Below, in pieces: positions 40,774 to 50,320 of a DNA stretch of 64,000 bases. The notes beneath the pieces are model-generated. The model was not told the origin of the DNA. It searched no databases and worked only from the letters and a program-made list of their open reading frames with translations. The DNA comes from VRUE01 sp963718775. GTDB lineage: Bacteria > Actinomycetota > Thermoleophilia > Solirubrobacterales > 70-9. The stretch's first letter is position 1. Each line of letters opens with the position of its first letter. The translations under genes were made by a program, and so were the position numbers. The DNA is taken from the NCBI GenBank assembly GCA_963718775.1, contig OY970377.1, positions 620,001 through 684,000 on the forward strand, read 5' to 3'.

Positions 40774-42285
40774 GCGCCAAAATCGCCGCGGTGATCTCCG
40801 GGTGTTCGAGTCCGTGGCGATTTTGGCGCGAACCCAGTGTTCAGAACGAGCTGCTGCGCCAGGTCGACTGGCGCTTTCTGCTGCGTCAGCGCGAGGCGCC
40901 CCGCACCCTCGACCTGACCGGTGGGTCGCTTGCCGAGGCGCTGCGGCTAGTCGGCCCCGCCGTGGGCTCTGCGGACGCGGAGGCCGATCTGGCCGTGATG
41001 GGGTTCCCAGCCCGGCGACAGCTCGAGACCGCTCTTGGCGCGCTGCGCCCCGGTGGCGCCGTGGTCTGCCTCTGGAAGGCGCCGCGGCCCGGCCGCGTGC
41101 GCCGGGCACGAGCGCGTTTGAAGCAGGCCGGGCTCGTCGACGTCAGCTTCTACCGGACCGGCCCGCAGCCGGGCGAGGCGGAGCTCTGGCTGCCGCTCGA
41201 CGCCGCCGAGATCGTCGAGCGCGTCCTCGCCGAGCGCCCGCCCCGCTCACCCCGTGAGGCGATCGAACGACGTGCCTGGCGCGCCCTGGCGCCGGTCTGC
41301 GCGATCGCCCACCAACCCGGCAAGGAACAGAGTGCCGATGACGACCTACCGAATCCCGACGCCTGGGTGCTCCTCACCGGCGGGGCCGAAAGCGATGCCA
41401 AGGTGGTCGGCCTGCCTTGCTCGGGCGAGCAGGCCAGCCCCGGCGTCGTCGCCAAGTTCGCCCGTGTCGCCAAGTCCGACTCGGCCCTCGAACGGGAAGC
41501 GACGGTGCTGCGCGAGCTCCAGCGCGAGCGCCCCGGCCTCGACCGGCATCCCCCGCCTGCGCGCCAGCGGCCGGCGGGCCGGACAGGTCGCGATCGTCCA
41601 GGACGCCGTCGAGGGCAAGGCGCTCAACGCGACGATGAACCCGGTCGAGTTCTCCACCGTCGCGCCGGGCGTGACGCAATGGCTCATCGAGCTTGCCGGC
41701 GAGCCGGCGCCACAGCCACCGTCGGCCTGGGCACAGCGCCTGGTCGAGGAGCCGCTCGACGAGCTCGAGCGCGACTTCGCCGAGCTTGCCTCCGCCGGCT
41801 TTGCCGAGCGGGCACGGCAGGCGCTCGCCAGCCTGGGAGCCCTGCCGCTCGTCTGCGAGCATCGCGACTTCGGCCCCTGGAACGTCGTCATCGGCGCTGG
41901 CGGGCCGGCGGCGATCGACTGGGAGGACGCCGAGCCCAGCGGGCTGCCGGGCCTCGACCTCGTCTACTTCCTTGCCAGCTGCGCCTTCGCGATCGAGGGC
42001 ACGGGCGGTGAGGTGGACGGCGCACGGGAGAGCAACCGGCGCCTGCTCGATCCGGAAACGGAGCTGGGCAGGGTCGCGGCGGCCTGCCTCGCCGAGTACC
42101 GCACCGCGCTCGGCATCGGCGAGAGCGACTTCCGTCGCCTGCGTCTGCTCTGCTGGGTCGTGCAGGCGCTGATCGCCTGCCGGCGGCTGGTAGGCGCGAC
42201 ACGGGGCAGCGCTCCCGCGGCCGCCGACGCAGACCTCTTCCTGCGACTGGCCGGCGACGAACTGCGCAGTACTCGAGGATCACTC
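40770..42285 (+). CDS. Phosphotransferase (APH/choline-kinase-like) domain protein (one frameshift)
   Basis: Starting at GTG 40770, about 505 residues precede the GT2 region. The first 190 residues include GALRPGGAVVCLWKAPRPGR, reminiscent of a methyltransferase-like Rossmann core. The kinase-like part has VVAKFARVAKSDSALEREAT (ATP-binding Lys and Glu), the catalytic loop LVCEHRDFGPWNVVI and AIDWEDAEPSGLPGLDLVYF (metal DWE). It may phosphorylate a sugar or alcohol in the glycan. A single extra base near 41560 breaks the frame. There is no stop before the following GT2 domain, so the two may be one fused protein. The first 20 codons overlap palindrome F. Confidence 0.7.
40774..40829. repeat. 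Inverted repeat F at the start of the kinase-like gene
   Basis: GCGCCAAAATCGCC (40774-40787) and GGCGATTTTGGCGC (40816-40829) are perfect 14-bp complements around a 28-base loop. The left arm begins one base after the GT4 stop codon and encodes the first residues of the kinase-like protein, so folding could affect its translation. Confidence 0.8.
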
Positions 42286-43233
42286 TTGACGACGACGCCA
42301 ACGCCCGAGCTGAGCATCCTGATCGCCAGCCACAACCGCAGCGAGCTGCTGCGCCGCTGCCTCGACTCGCTCAGTCGTCAGGAAGGGGATTCCGGCGCCT
42401 TCGAGACGATCGTCGCCGACGACGGCTCCAGCGACGGCACGGCGGCGATGGTCGAGGGCTACGAGGGGACCTTGCGGCTGCGCCTGCTGCGCCTTGAGCA
42501 AGGTGGCAAGTCTGCAGCGCTCAATGCCGCGGTCGAAGCCGCCGATGGCGCCGTATGCCTCTTCCTCGACGACGACATCATCGCCTTGCCGCGGCTGGTC
42601 GCCGAGCACCTGGCGGCCCACCATCGCGACCCGACGACGCTCGGCATCGGTGGCATCACCCAGCAGCCGATCGGCGCCGACGACTGGTACGCCCGCGCCT
42701 TCGCGCGTGGCTGGAACGAGCACTTCGAGGACAAACCGGTCGAGCGGATCGGCTGGATCGATTGCTACGGGGCCAACTTCTCCGCCCCCACCGCCACCCT
42801 GCGCGAGGTCGGCGGCTTCAAGGCGATTCCCACCGCCGAGGACATCGAGATGGGCTTTCGGCTCGAACAGGCGGGCTGCACACCGACCTTCCTGCCCCTC
42901 GCCCACGGCGTCCACGACGACCAGAAGAGCGGCCGGCGCATGCTCGCCGACCAGCGTCGCCAGGGCAGGACCCACGTCGAGCTGTCCGCCGAATTTCCGG
43001 CGATGCGAGCCCAGCTGCTGCCCTGGGGCGAGACCATCCTGCCCCACGAGCTGGGACTGCGCCGGGCGCTGATCGCCTTGCGCGTGCCGCCGCGCTTGCT
43101 GGCCTCGCTGGGCCGCTTTCTCCCCGGCGAAGGACGCAAGATGATCTGGCTGCACCTCGTCCGCAGATTCGCCTTCTGGCGCTCAGTACGCGAAAGCGTC
43201 AGCCGCCGCGAGTGGAAGGCGATGACCCGGTGA
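42286..43233 (+). CDS. Family 2 glycosyltransferase (possibly fused to upstream kinase domain)
   Basis: This is a GT2 enzyme of about 315 residues: ELSILIASHNRSELLRRCLD, VADDGSSDGTAAMVEGYEG, AVCLFLDDDIIALPRLVAEH (DDD metal site), IDCYGANFSAPTATLREVGG and EDIEMGFRLEQAG (catalytic ED). TTG 42286 has AGGA six bases upstream and could start a separate protein, but the frame is continuous with the preceding kinase domain. It is closely similar to the GT2 half of the next gene, showing a local duplication. Confidence 0.75.
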   Translation: MTTTPTPELSILIASHNRSELLRRCLDSLSRQEGDSGAFETIVADDGSSDGTAAMVEGYEGTLRLRLLRLEQGGKSAALNAAVEAADGAVCLFLDDDIIALPRLVAEHLAAHHRDPTTLGIGGITQQPIGADDWYARAFARGWNEHFEDKPVERIGWIDCYGANFSAPTATLREVGGFKAIPTAEDIEMGFRLEQAGCTPTFLPLAHGVHDDQKSGRRMLADQRRQGRTHVELSAEFPAMRAQLLPWGETILPHELGLRRALIALRVPPRLLASLGRFLPGEGRKMIWLHLVRRFAFWRSVRESVSRREWKAMTR

Positions 43234-43296
43234 GTTCGTGTTTTCTAGTTCATTGGGACGCAAAAAAGCGAAGTCAGCAGGAAGAGGTTGTGTGAC

Positions 43297-44940
43297 ATGA
43301 GCGGCTCTCCCACGCTGAGCGTGATCGTTGCGACTCACAACCGCAGCGAGCTGCTGCGCCGCTGTCTCGACTCGCTGCGCGAGCAGACGGCCGCGCCCGG
43401 GTCCTTCGAGGTCGTCGTCGCCAACGACGGCTCCAGCGACGACACCGCGGCGATGGCCGAAGGCTACGAGGCCCCGTTCCAGCTGCGCCTGCTCAACCTC
43501 GAGCAGGGCGGTCAGGCGGCGGCTCAAAACAAGGCGATCGAGGCGGCCGACGGCGAGCGCTGCCTCTTCCTCGACGACGACATGATCGCCTCGCCGCAGC
43601 TGATCGACGCCCACCTCACCGCCCACCGGCGCGAGCCGATGACGCTGGCGGTCGGCCAGCTCACCCAGCAGCCCGTCGATGGGCACGATCCCTACGCGCA
43701 CGCCTTCGCGCGGCGCTGGAACGCCCGCTACGACGAGCTGGCGAGCCGCGAGCTGGACTGGGCCGACTGCTACGGCGGCAACCTCTCGGCGCCGCGGGCG
43801 ACGCTGCTGGGGATCGGTGGCTTCTCCACCGACCTGCCCTCCTCCGAAGACCTCGAGGTCGCCCTGCGCCTCACCCGCGCCGGCTGCACGCCCCGCTACC
43901 TCCCGGACGCCCACGCCGTCCACGACGACCAGAAGCCCGGCTCGACCGTCCTCGCCCACGAACAGCGCTTCGGCAAATTCTGCGCCTGGTTCGTCAAGCA
44001 GCAGCCGGACACGCGCGGCAGGCTGATCGGCTGGTTCAACGAATCGACCGTGCGCGAGGTGGCGCTGCGGCGGCTGCTGCTGGCGCTGCGCATCGCACCG
44101 CAACGACTGGTCGGGCTGGGACGGCTGCTGCCGAGCCGCCGTGCCCACGAAGTCCGCTTCGGCTTCGTCTCCCGCTACACGTTCTGGCTCGGCGTTCGCG
44201 AAGCCATGGACGATGAGGAATGGCGGCAGGCGACCCACGGGGTGCCGGTGCTGATGTACCACGCCTTCAGCGACAGCGGCGAGCGCGACCGCTTCGTCAT
44301 CTCCAGTCGCTCCTTCGCCCGCCAGATGCGCCTGCTGAAGCTGCTGCGCTACGAGGTGATCTCACTCGACGACCTGGCGCGGGCGCTGCGCGACCAGCGC
44401 CCGCTGCCGCGGCGAGCGGCGGTGATCACGATCGACGACGGCTACCGCGACAACCTCGAGATCGCCACGCCGATCCTGCGCCGGCGGCGCTTCCCGGCCA
44501 CCGTCTACCTGGTCAGCGAGCGGATCGAGGGCCAAAACGATTGGGACGACGAGGGCGCGGTCAGCGGCCGGCCGCTGCTCTCGTTCGAGCAGATCGAGCG
44601 GATGCGCGCCGACGGCATCCTCTTCGGCGCCCACACCCGCACCCACTGCGTCCTGCCCGATCTCGAGGACAGCGAGGTCGGCGAGCAGATCGGCGGCTCG
44701 CGCCGCGACCTCGAAGCGGCGCTGGGCAAGCCGGTGGAGACCTTCACCTACCCCTACGGCCGCTACGACGAGCGATCCGTCGAGGCGGTCGCCGAGGCGG
44801 GCTTCCTCGCCGCCGCCACCACCTGGGCACGGCCGGCGCGGCTCGGCGACGATCCGCTGACCATCCCCCGCATCGAGATCGAGGGCTCCGACTCCCTGCT
44901 GCGCTTCCTGCGCAAGCTGACATACGGTGGAGCCTCGTGA
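43297..44940 (+). CDS. GT2 glycosyltransferase fused to NodB-type polysaccharide deacetylase
   Basis: This 547-residue bifunctional protein starts at ATG 43297 after a GAAGAGG ribosome-binding site. Residues 1-300 are GT2 (LSVIVATHNRSELLRRCLDS, VANDGSSDDTAAMAEG, CLFLDDDMIASPQ). Residues about 325-545 are a NodB deacetylase: GVPVLMYHAFSD, VITIDDGYRDN (motif 1, with TIDDG for TFDDG), GAHTRTHCVLPDL (motif 2 His pair), and TFTYPYGRYDE (motif 3). It may add an N-acetylated sugar and remove its acetyl group. The fusion is in one continuous frame. The stop overlaps the aminotransferase start. Confidence 0.85.
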   Translation: MSGSPTLSVIVATHNRSELLRRCLDSLREQTAAPGSFEVVVANDGSSDDTAAMAEGYEAPFQLRLLNLEQGGQAAAQNKAIEAADGERCLFLDDDMIASPQLIDAHLTAHRREPMTLAVGQLTQQPVDGHDPYAHAFARRWNARYDELASRELDWADCYGGNLSAPRATLLGIGGFSTDLPSSEDLEVALRLTRAGCTPRYLPDAHAVHDDQKPGSTVLAHEQRFGKFCAWFVKQQPDTRGRLIGWFNESTVREVALRRLLLALRIAPQRLVGLGRLLPSRRAHEVRFGFVSRYTFWLGVREAMDDEEWRQATHGVPVLMYHAFSDSGERDRFVISSRSFARQMRLLKLLRYEVISLDDLARALRDQRPLPRRAAVITIDDGYRDNLEIATPILRRRRFPATVYLVSERIEGQNDWDDEGAVSGRPLLSFEQIERMRADGILFGAHTRTHCVLPDLEDSEVGEQIGGSRRDLEAALGKPVETFTYPYGRYDERSVEAVAEAGFLAAATTWARPARLGDDPLTIPRIEIEGSDSLLRFLRKLTYGGAS

Positions 44941-46251
44941 GCGATCGGCCGGCAATCCTGGGCGGCACGCCGGTGCGTGCCGGCAAGTCCTGGCCTGGCT
45001 GGCCGCAGTGGGACGACGACGAGCGGGCGCGCCTCGCCGCGGTGCTCGAGTCGGGCGCCTGGTCGAGCTGCGAGCGGCGAGCAGACGCGCGAGTGGGCCG
45101 CCGAGTTCGCCGCCTCCCAGGGCGCCCGGCACGGGCTGGCGGCGACCAACGGCACGCACACGCTGGAAGCGGCGCTGGCCGCCTGCGGAGTCGGCGAGGG
45201 CGACGAGGTGATCGTCCCAGCGATCACCTTCGTGGCGACAGCCTCGGTGGTGCTCGGCGTCAACGCCACGCCGGTCATCGTCGACGTCGACCCCGACTCG
45301 CTCTGCATCGACGTCGCCGCCGCCGAGGCGGCGATCAGCGAGCGCACGCGGGCGATCATGCCGGTGCACATCGCCGGTACGGCCTGCGACATGGACGCCC
45401 TCACCGAGCTCTGCGGCAAGCACAGTCTGCACCTGATCGAGGACTGCGCACACGCGCCCGGCACCCGCTGGCGCGGTCGCGGCGTCGGCGGCTTCGGCAG
45501 CTTCGGCAGCTTCTCCTTCGAGGCCAGCAAGCTGATCACCGCTGGCGAGGGCGGCGCCCTGACCACCAACGACGAGGCGCTGCGGTCACGCGCCTGGAGC
45601 TACGTCAACTGCGGCCGCGTCGAGGGCGGGCACTGGTACCACCATGCCAGCTACGGATCCAACCTGCGCATGACCGAGTGGCAGGGGGCGCTGCTGCGCG
45701 CCCAGCTGCAGCGCTACCCGGCCCAGCACCGGGTCCGCGAAGAGCGCGGCGACCTGCTCGACGCCGAGCTCGCTCAGGTCCCCGGCGTCCGCCCGCAGAG
45801 CGGCGATCCGCGCATGGACAGCCGTGCCCGCTACTGCTACGTGCTCCACTACGAGGCGGCCGAGTTCGCCGGCCTCTCGCTGGCCGGGTTCGAAGCGGCG
45901 CTGGCCGCCGAGGGCGTCGAGTTCGGCGGCTCCTACCCGAGCCTCAACAGGCTGGAGCTGTTCCGCGCCGGCAACTTCGCGCCGCGCCTGCGGGCCAGCG
46001 CGCCGCGGATCGACTACGCCGGATTGAGCCTGCCACGCGCCGAACACGCCGCCGCCAGCACGATCTGGCTCTCGCACCCGATGCTGCTCGCCGATGCCGA
46101 CGAGGTGCTCGACGTCGTCCGGGCGATCGCGCGCATCCAGGCGAATGCCGCCGCGGTCGCCAAGCGGGCCGACGCAACCGGCCTGCGGGCGGGGCGACTC
46201 GCCGGGGCCGCCCACCGCCTCGGCGACGCGCTCAGATCTCGCCGTTCCTGA
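44937..46251 (+). CDS. DegT/DnrJ/EryC1 sugar aminotransferase (one frameshift)
   Basis: This PLP enzyme of about 437 residues starts at GTG 44937 (ILGGTPVRAGKSWPGWPQWD). A +1 near 45070 breaks it, and the frame resumes as GEQTREWAAEFAASQGARHG. Signatures are ATNGTHTLEAALAACGVGEG, DEVIVPAITFVATASVVLG, MPVHIAGTACDMDAL, LIEDCAHAPGTRW and SFSFEASKLITAGEGGAL with the PLP-binding Lys. It makes an amino sugar or 3-amino-5-hydroxybenzoate-like precursor for the glycan. Its last 20 bases overlap the convergent GMC oxidoreductase gene. Confidence 0.85.
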
Positions 46252-47818
46252 GCCGCTCGACCGCGTAGTCGCAGGCGCGGGCGGTGATCGCCATCATCGT
46301 CAGGGTCGGGTTCTGGTAGCCGCCCGAGACGAAGCAGGAGCCGTCGGTGACGAAGAGGTTGGCGACGTCCCAGGACTGCGCGTAGCCGTTCAGCGCCGAG
46401 CTGGCGGGGTCGCTGCCCATGCGGGCTGTGCCGATCTCGTGGATCGAGAGGCCGGGAGGCCCCAGCTCCGAGTTCCTCTTCTCGACGACGAGGCCAGCGG
46501 CCTCGGCCATCTCCTCCATGCAGCGCAGTTGGTCGGCGGCCATCCGCCGCTCGTTCTCGCCGTAGTCGCACTCGACGTAGGGGACGGGGATCCCCCAGGC
46601 GTCGCTGCGGGACTCGTCGATCGTGACGCGATTCTCGAAGCGCGGCAGAACCTCGCCGAAGCTGCTCATCCAGAACTGGCCCGGCAGCTCGCGCCGGCCG
46701 GCGCGCAGGCGGCCGATCCGGCGCGCGACCGGGGTGTGCACCTGCAGCTCGATGCCGTACTCGCGGGCGAAGTCGACCTCGTTCTCGGTGACGTTGCGGA
46801 AGGAGGGGATCGCGCAGCCGTAGAGCGTCGAGCGCCCCGGCTCGTGGACCCGCTGCGGGAGGACGCCCTCGATGCCGATCCCGTAGGTGTGGTCCATCAG
46901 GTAGTGGCCGAGGACGCCTGAGGAGTTGCCCAGCCCGTGCGGATGGTCGTCCGTGGCCGAGTTGAGCAGCAGCCGCGTCGACTCGATCGTCGAGGCGCAG
47001 AGCAGGACCAGGCGCCCCTCCACCTCCCGCTCCTCGCCGCTCAGCCCGTCGACGTAGGCGACACCACGCGCCTTGCCCTCGGCGCCGAGCAGGACGCGCG
47101 CCGCCACCGAGTCGGCGAGCAGAGTCAACCGTCCGCTGCTCCTCGCCGCGGTGAGCATCGCGTCGGGCGGTGCCAGGGCGATCCGCGCCCCAGTCACGCG
47201 GCGCGTGCTCCAGCGATCCTCGACCGCCGCCTTGAGGGCGCGCTCGCCGGCGGAGAGATGGGGTGACTCGGCAAATGGCCCGTCGGGCAACTGCGGCAAC
47301 CCCTCGGGGGTCCCGCAGACCCTCATATAGGCCTCGACCCGGTCGTAGTAGGGCTCCAAGTCGGCGTAGGAGATCGGCCAGTCCTCGCCGATGCCGTCGC
47401 GGCTGGCCGCCTTCAGCTCCCAGTCGGACATGCGCAGGCACATCCGCCCCCAGGTGTGCAGGCGGCCGCCGACGACGCGGTTGCGGATCCACTCGAACGG
47501 CTTGTTGTCCGGGTGCGAGTAGGGGCTGTCGACGTCGTCGGCGAAGAGGTGCGCGGTGCGCTCGTCGTAGGCGTAGCAGCGCGCCTGGATCTGCTGCCGG
47601 TCGGCAGCGGGCGCGGCGTCCGGTGGCGCCGCGTCGAGCGCCTGCCCGCCACTATGCCCCCCCGCGTTTCGTTCATCGCCGGGGGTGGTGAAGGGAACCT
47701 CTGGACCCGCCTCGAGCAGGACGACCCTGAGGCCGGCCTCGGTCAGTTCCTTGGCGGCGCAGCCACCGGTCGCGCCGGAGCCGACCACGATCGCGTCGAA
47801 GGGCTCGGCCATCGCCAT
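46232..47818 (-). CDS. GMC-family FAD-dependent oxidoreductase
   Basis: This 528-residue enzyme has the N-terminal FAD-binding motif DAIVVGSGATGGCAAKELTE with LLEAG, a VVGGRLHTWGRMCLRMSDWE GMC signature, RLVLLCASTIESTRLLLNSA, and the C-terminal IHEIGTARMGSDPASSALNG with GYQNPTLTMMAITAR (catalytic His/Asn region). Family members oxidise sugars, sterols or alcohols; in this locus a sugar or cyclitol oxidation is plausible. Residues 50-70 contain an Ala/Pro-rich loop. It precedes no obvious partner subunit and faces the aminotransferase. Confidence 0.88.
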   Translation of the reverse strand: MAMAEPFDAIVVGSGATGGCAAKELTEAGLRVVLLEAGPEVPFTTPGDERNAGGHSGGQALDAAPPDAAPAADRQQIQARCYAYDERTAHLFADDVDSPYSHPDNKPFEWIRNRVVGGRLHTWGRMCLRMSDWELKAASRDGIGEDWPISYADLEPYYDRVEAYMRVCGTPEGLPQLPDGPFAESPHLSAGERALKAAVEDRWSTRRVTGARIALAPPDAMLTAARSSGRLTLLADSVAARVLLGAEGKARGVAYVDGLSGEEREVEGRLVLLCASTIESTRLLLNSATDDHPHGLGNSSGVLGHYLMDHTYGIGIEGVLPQRVHEPGRSTLYGCAIPSFRNVTENEVDFAREYGIELQVHTPVARRIGRLRAGRRELPGQFWMSSFGEVLPRFENRVTIDESRSDAWGIPVPYVECDYGENERRMAADQLRCMEEMAEAAGLVVEKRNSELGPPGLSIHEIGTARMGSDPASSALNGYAQSWDVANLFVTDGSCFVSGGYQNPTLTMMAITARACDYAVERLRNGEI

Positions 47819-47830
47819 GACCGCTCGAGA

Positions 47831-49081
47831 CTAACCGGGCAGTCGCCAGGTGTGGGCAAGCACGATGTCGCCGTCGGCGCCGACCGTGTGCATCGGCCGG
47901 CCGTCGAGCATGCCCGGCTCGACGTCGAAGTAGGCGGCGCCCTCGAGGCCGTCCTGGACCTCTTCGCCGGAGTTGACCCGCACGTCGAGGCGGTAGCGGC
48001 CGGGCATCAGCGGCAGCGGGTCGATCTCGCACTCGATCGTCGTCCCGGAAGCCTCATCTCTCGCGTCGGTGGGCGCCGAGACGGAACTGTCGAGCCGCGT
48101 GATCGGCAGGCCGAGGCTGTTGACGACCAGCACCCGGCACTCCATGCCGGCGACCGGCTCGGTCACCTCGACGGTCAGCTTCACCGGGCGACCGCCGACG
48201 ACGACGTCGCGCTGGCCGCTGACCAGGTCGGTGAGCGCCACGGCGCGGATCCGCGTAGCGCCCTTACTTCGCGAGTCGCGGTCGCTGCGCTCGAGCAGGT
48301 CGTCGGAAGCGGCACGCTCGAGCATCTGCAGGTACTCGTCGATCGCCTCCTCGACTGGGCCGTCGGCAAGAACCTGGCCGCGCTCGAGCAGGACGCCGCG
48401 CTTGCAGAGCGTTCGGATCGTGCCGAGGTTGTGGGAGACGAAGATCACCGTGCGGCCTTCCCTGGCGACCTCGCCCATCTTCGCCATCGAGCGGCGCTGG
48501 AAGGAGGCGTCGCCGACCGAGAGCACCTCGTCGACGAGCAGCATCTCCGGCTCGAGGTGGGCGGCGACGGCAAAGGCGAGGCGCACCGACATGCCGCTCG
48601 AGTAGCGCTTGACCGGCGTGTCGAGGAAGCGGTCGACCTCGGCGAATTCGACGATCTCGTCGAAGCGACGGCGGATCTCCTCGCGGCGCATGCCGAGGAT
48701 CGCGCCGTTGAGGAAGATGTTCTCGCGGCCGGTCAGCTCGGGGTGAAAGCCGGTCCCGACCTCGAGCAGCGAGCCGACGCGGCCGGTCACCTCGGCCCAG
48801 CCGGTGCTCGGCTCGGTGATCCGCGAGAGCACCTTGAGGATCGTGCTCTTGCCGGCGCCGTTGTGGCCGATCAAGCCGACGACGTCGCCGTCGTTGATCG
48901 TCAGCGAGACGTCTTTGAGCGCCCAGAGGATGTCGGGGTCGCGCTTGGCGCGACGGCGGCGCAGGACTTCCAGGGGCTGCCGGACGGCGCCGGAAATGGT
49001 CTCGCGCAGGTTGCCCTGCTGGTGCAGGCCCAGTTCGTAGTTCTTGCCGAGCCCTTCGGTCTTGATCGCGACGTCGCCCAT
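47831..49081 (-). CDS. wzt: Polysaccharide ABC exporter ATP-binding subunit (Wzt-like)
   Basis: This 416-residue protein has an ABC ATPase domain with Walker A GHNGAGKST, the signature YSSGMSVRLAFA, Walker B LLVDEVLSVGD and switch His in FVSHNLGTI. It is followed by a C-terminal beta-sandwich of about 150 residues (RIRAVALTDLVSGQRDVVVG, EVTEPVAGMECRVLVVNSLG) like the Wzt glycan-binding domain that recognises a terminated O-polysaccharide. ATG 49081 is three bases after the permease stop. It energises export of the locus's glycan. Confidence 0.92.
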   Translation of the reverse strand: MGDVAIKTEGLGKNYELGLHQQGNLRETISGAVRQPLEVLRRRRAKRDPDILWALKDVSLTINDGDVVGLIGHNGAGKSTILKVLSRITEPSTGWAEVTGRVGSLLEVGTGFHPELTGRENIFLNGAILGMRREEIRRRFDEIVEFAEVDRFLDTPVKRYSSGMSVRLAFAVAAHLEPEMLLVDEVLSVGDASFQRRSMAKMGEVAREGRTVIFVSHNLGTIRTLCKRGVLLERGQVLADGPVEEAIDEYLQMLERAASDDLLERSDRDSRSKGATRIRAVALTDLVSGQRDVVVGGRPVKLTVEVTEPVAGMECRVLVVNSLGLPITRLDSSVSAPTDARDEASGTTIECEIDPLPLMPGRYRLDVRVNSGEEVQDGLEGAAYFDVEPGMLDGRPMHTVGADGDIVLAHTWRLPG

Positions 49082-49083
49082 GG

Positions 49084-49959
49084 TCAGATCAGGTCGGCGA
49101 AAGCGCGCTCGACGCGGTCGAAGTAGGCGAGCCCGGCAACCAGCAGGGCCGCCGCCGTGACTGCCGAGATGGCCATCATGTCCAGCGGCGCGTTGCCCGT
49201 ATCGAGCACCGCCCAGCGGAAGCCTTCGACGACGCCGGCCATCGGGTTGATCGCCGAGAGCAGCCGCCACGGTTCTGAGAGGTCGTTGCTCGAGTAGACG
49301 ACGGGAGTGAGGAAGAGCCACATCTGGATCGCGAAGGGGACGACGTAGCGGACGTCGCGGTAGCGGACGTTGATCGCCGAGAGCGCCGCGCCGGCGCCGA
49401 GCGCCGTGGCCGCGACCATGACGATCAGCAGCGGCAGAGCGAGGATCGCCAGCGAGGGGACGAAGCCCCAGGCGAAGACGATGATCAGCAGGATGACGAT
49501 CGAGATCGCGATGTCGACGAAGCCGGCGGCGATCACGCCGGCCGGCACGAAGATGCGCGGGAAGTAGATCTTCGAGACCAGCTGCTGGTTGACGACGAGG
49601 CTTTCGGCGGAGAGCAGCAGGGTATTGGCGAAGAAGGTCCAGGGGACCAACGCGGCGAGGCTGAAGAGCGGGTAGGGCAGCCCGTCCGAGGAGACACCCG
49701 CGACCCGGCCGAAGAAGAGCGAGAAGATGACCATGAAGGCGAGCGGCTGCATGATCGCCCAGAGGGCGCCGAAGGCCGTCTGGCGGTAACGCACGGTGAT
49801 GTCACGCAGGGCGATCTGCAGGGCGAGGTCGCGGTAGCGCCAGAGCTCACGCGGCGCCAGCACGCGGCTGAAGCCACGCGTCTGCTGCAGCCGGATCGTC
49901 TCCGGCCGCGGTGCGGGATCGGCCTGCTCGACAGGCTGCGTGGCGGTCATCTGCTCCAT
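49084..49959 (-). CDS. wzm: Polysaccharide ABC exporter permease (Wzm-like)
   Basis: This 291-residue ABC-2 type permease has six TM helices. LALQIALRDITVRYRQTAFG (amphipathic entry helix), IMQPLAFMVIFSLFFGRVAG, FANTLLLSAESLVVNQQLVS and the MWLFLTPVVYS segment are typical of Wzm/TagG proteins. I chose ATG 49959; longer frames upstream run through the palindromic gap and are not coding. With Wzt it exports a lipid-linked glycan. Its upstream region holds elements E1 and E2. Confidence 0.92.
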   Translation of the reverse strand: MEQMTATQPVEQADPAPRPETIRLQQTRGFSRVLAPRELWRYRDLALQIALRDITVRYRQTAFGALWAIMQPLAFMVIFSLFFGRVAGVSSDGLPYPLFSLAALVPWTFFANTLLLSAESLVVNQQLVSKIYFPRIFVPAGVIAAGFVDIAISIVILLIIVFAWGFVPSLAILALPLLIVMVAATALGAGAALSAINVRYRDVRYVVPFAIQMWLFLTPVVYSSNDLSEPWRLLSAINPMAGVVEGFRWAVLDTGNAPLDMMAISAVTAAALLVAGLAYFDRVERAFADLI

Positions 49960-50056
49960 TGCTGAGGATAGGTTCTGCGCACCGGGCGCAGCCCCTGTTC
50001 GCGCTACATCGGCGGCAGTCGCGCCCAGGTTTAATCGTTCTCTTGCGGGCTGTGGT

Positions 50057-50198
50057 GGGGAGACTGGGCACCCTCCAGTCGAATTGACACCCCACGGCCT
50101 ACGGCCGAGGGGTGAACCTGGTGCGCGGCTTCGCCGCGCAAGAACCGGATTGCATAGGCCGCTTCGCGACATTCGCCTGGAGGGTGCCCAGTCTCCCC
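50057..50198 (-). repeat. Structured palindromic element E1
   Basis: Perfect 22-bp terminal arms occur at 50057-50078 (GGGGAGACTGGG...) and 50177-50198. Read on the minus strand, the interior has GAATGTCGCGAAGCGGC, ATGCAATCCG, a hairpin GCGCGGC/GCCGCGC, a second hairpin CACCCC/GGGGTG with inner GGCC/GGCC, then TCAATTC before the closing arm. The same order occurs in E2. Confidence 0.88.
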
Positions 50199-50320
50199 TC
50201 GACACGCCCCAAGAACGGCTGAGACTTGAACGCGGTCCAAGGTCCTCAAGCTTGCGAGGGAGGTTTGGGCCGAGGCGGTGCTTCGTAGAGCTTGCTTCCG
50301 AGACTCGGAATGCTTCCGTA

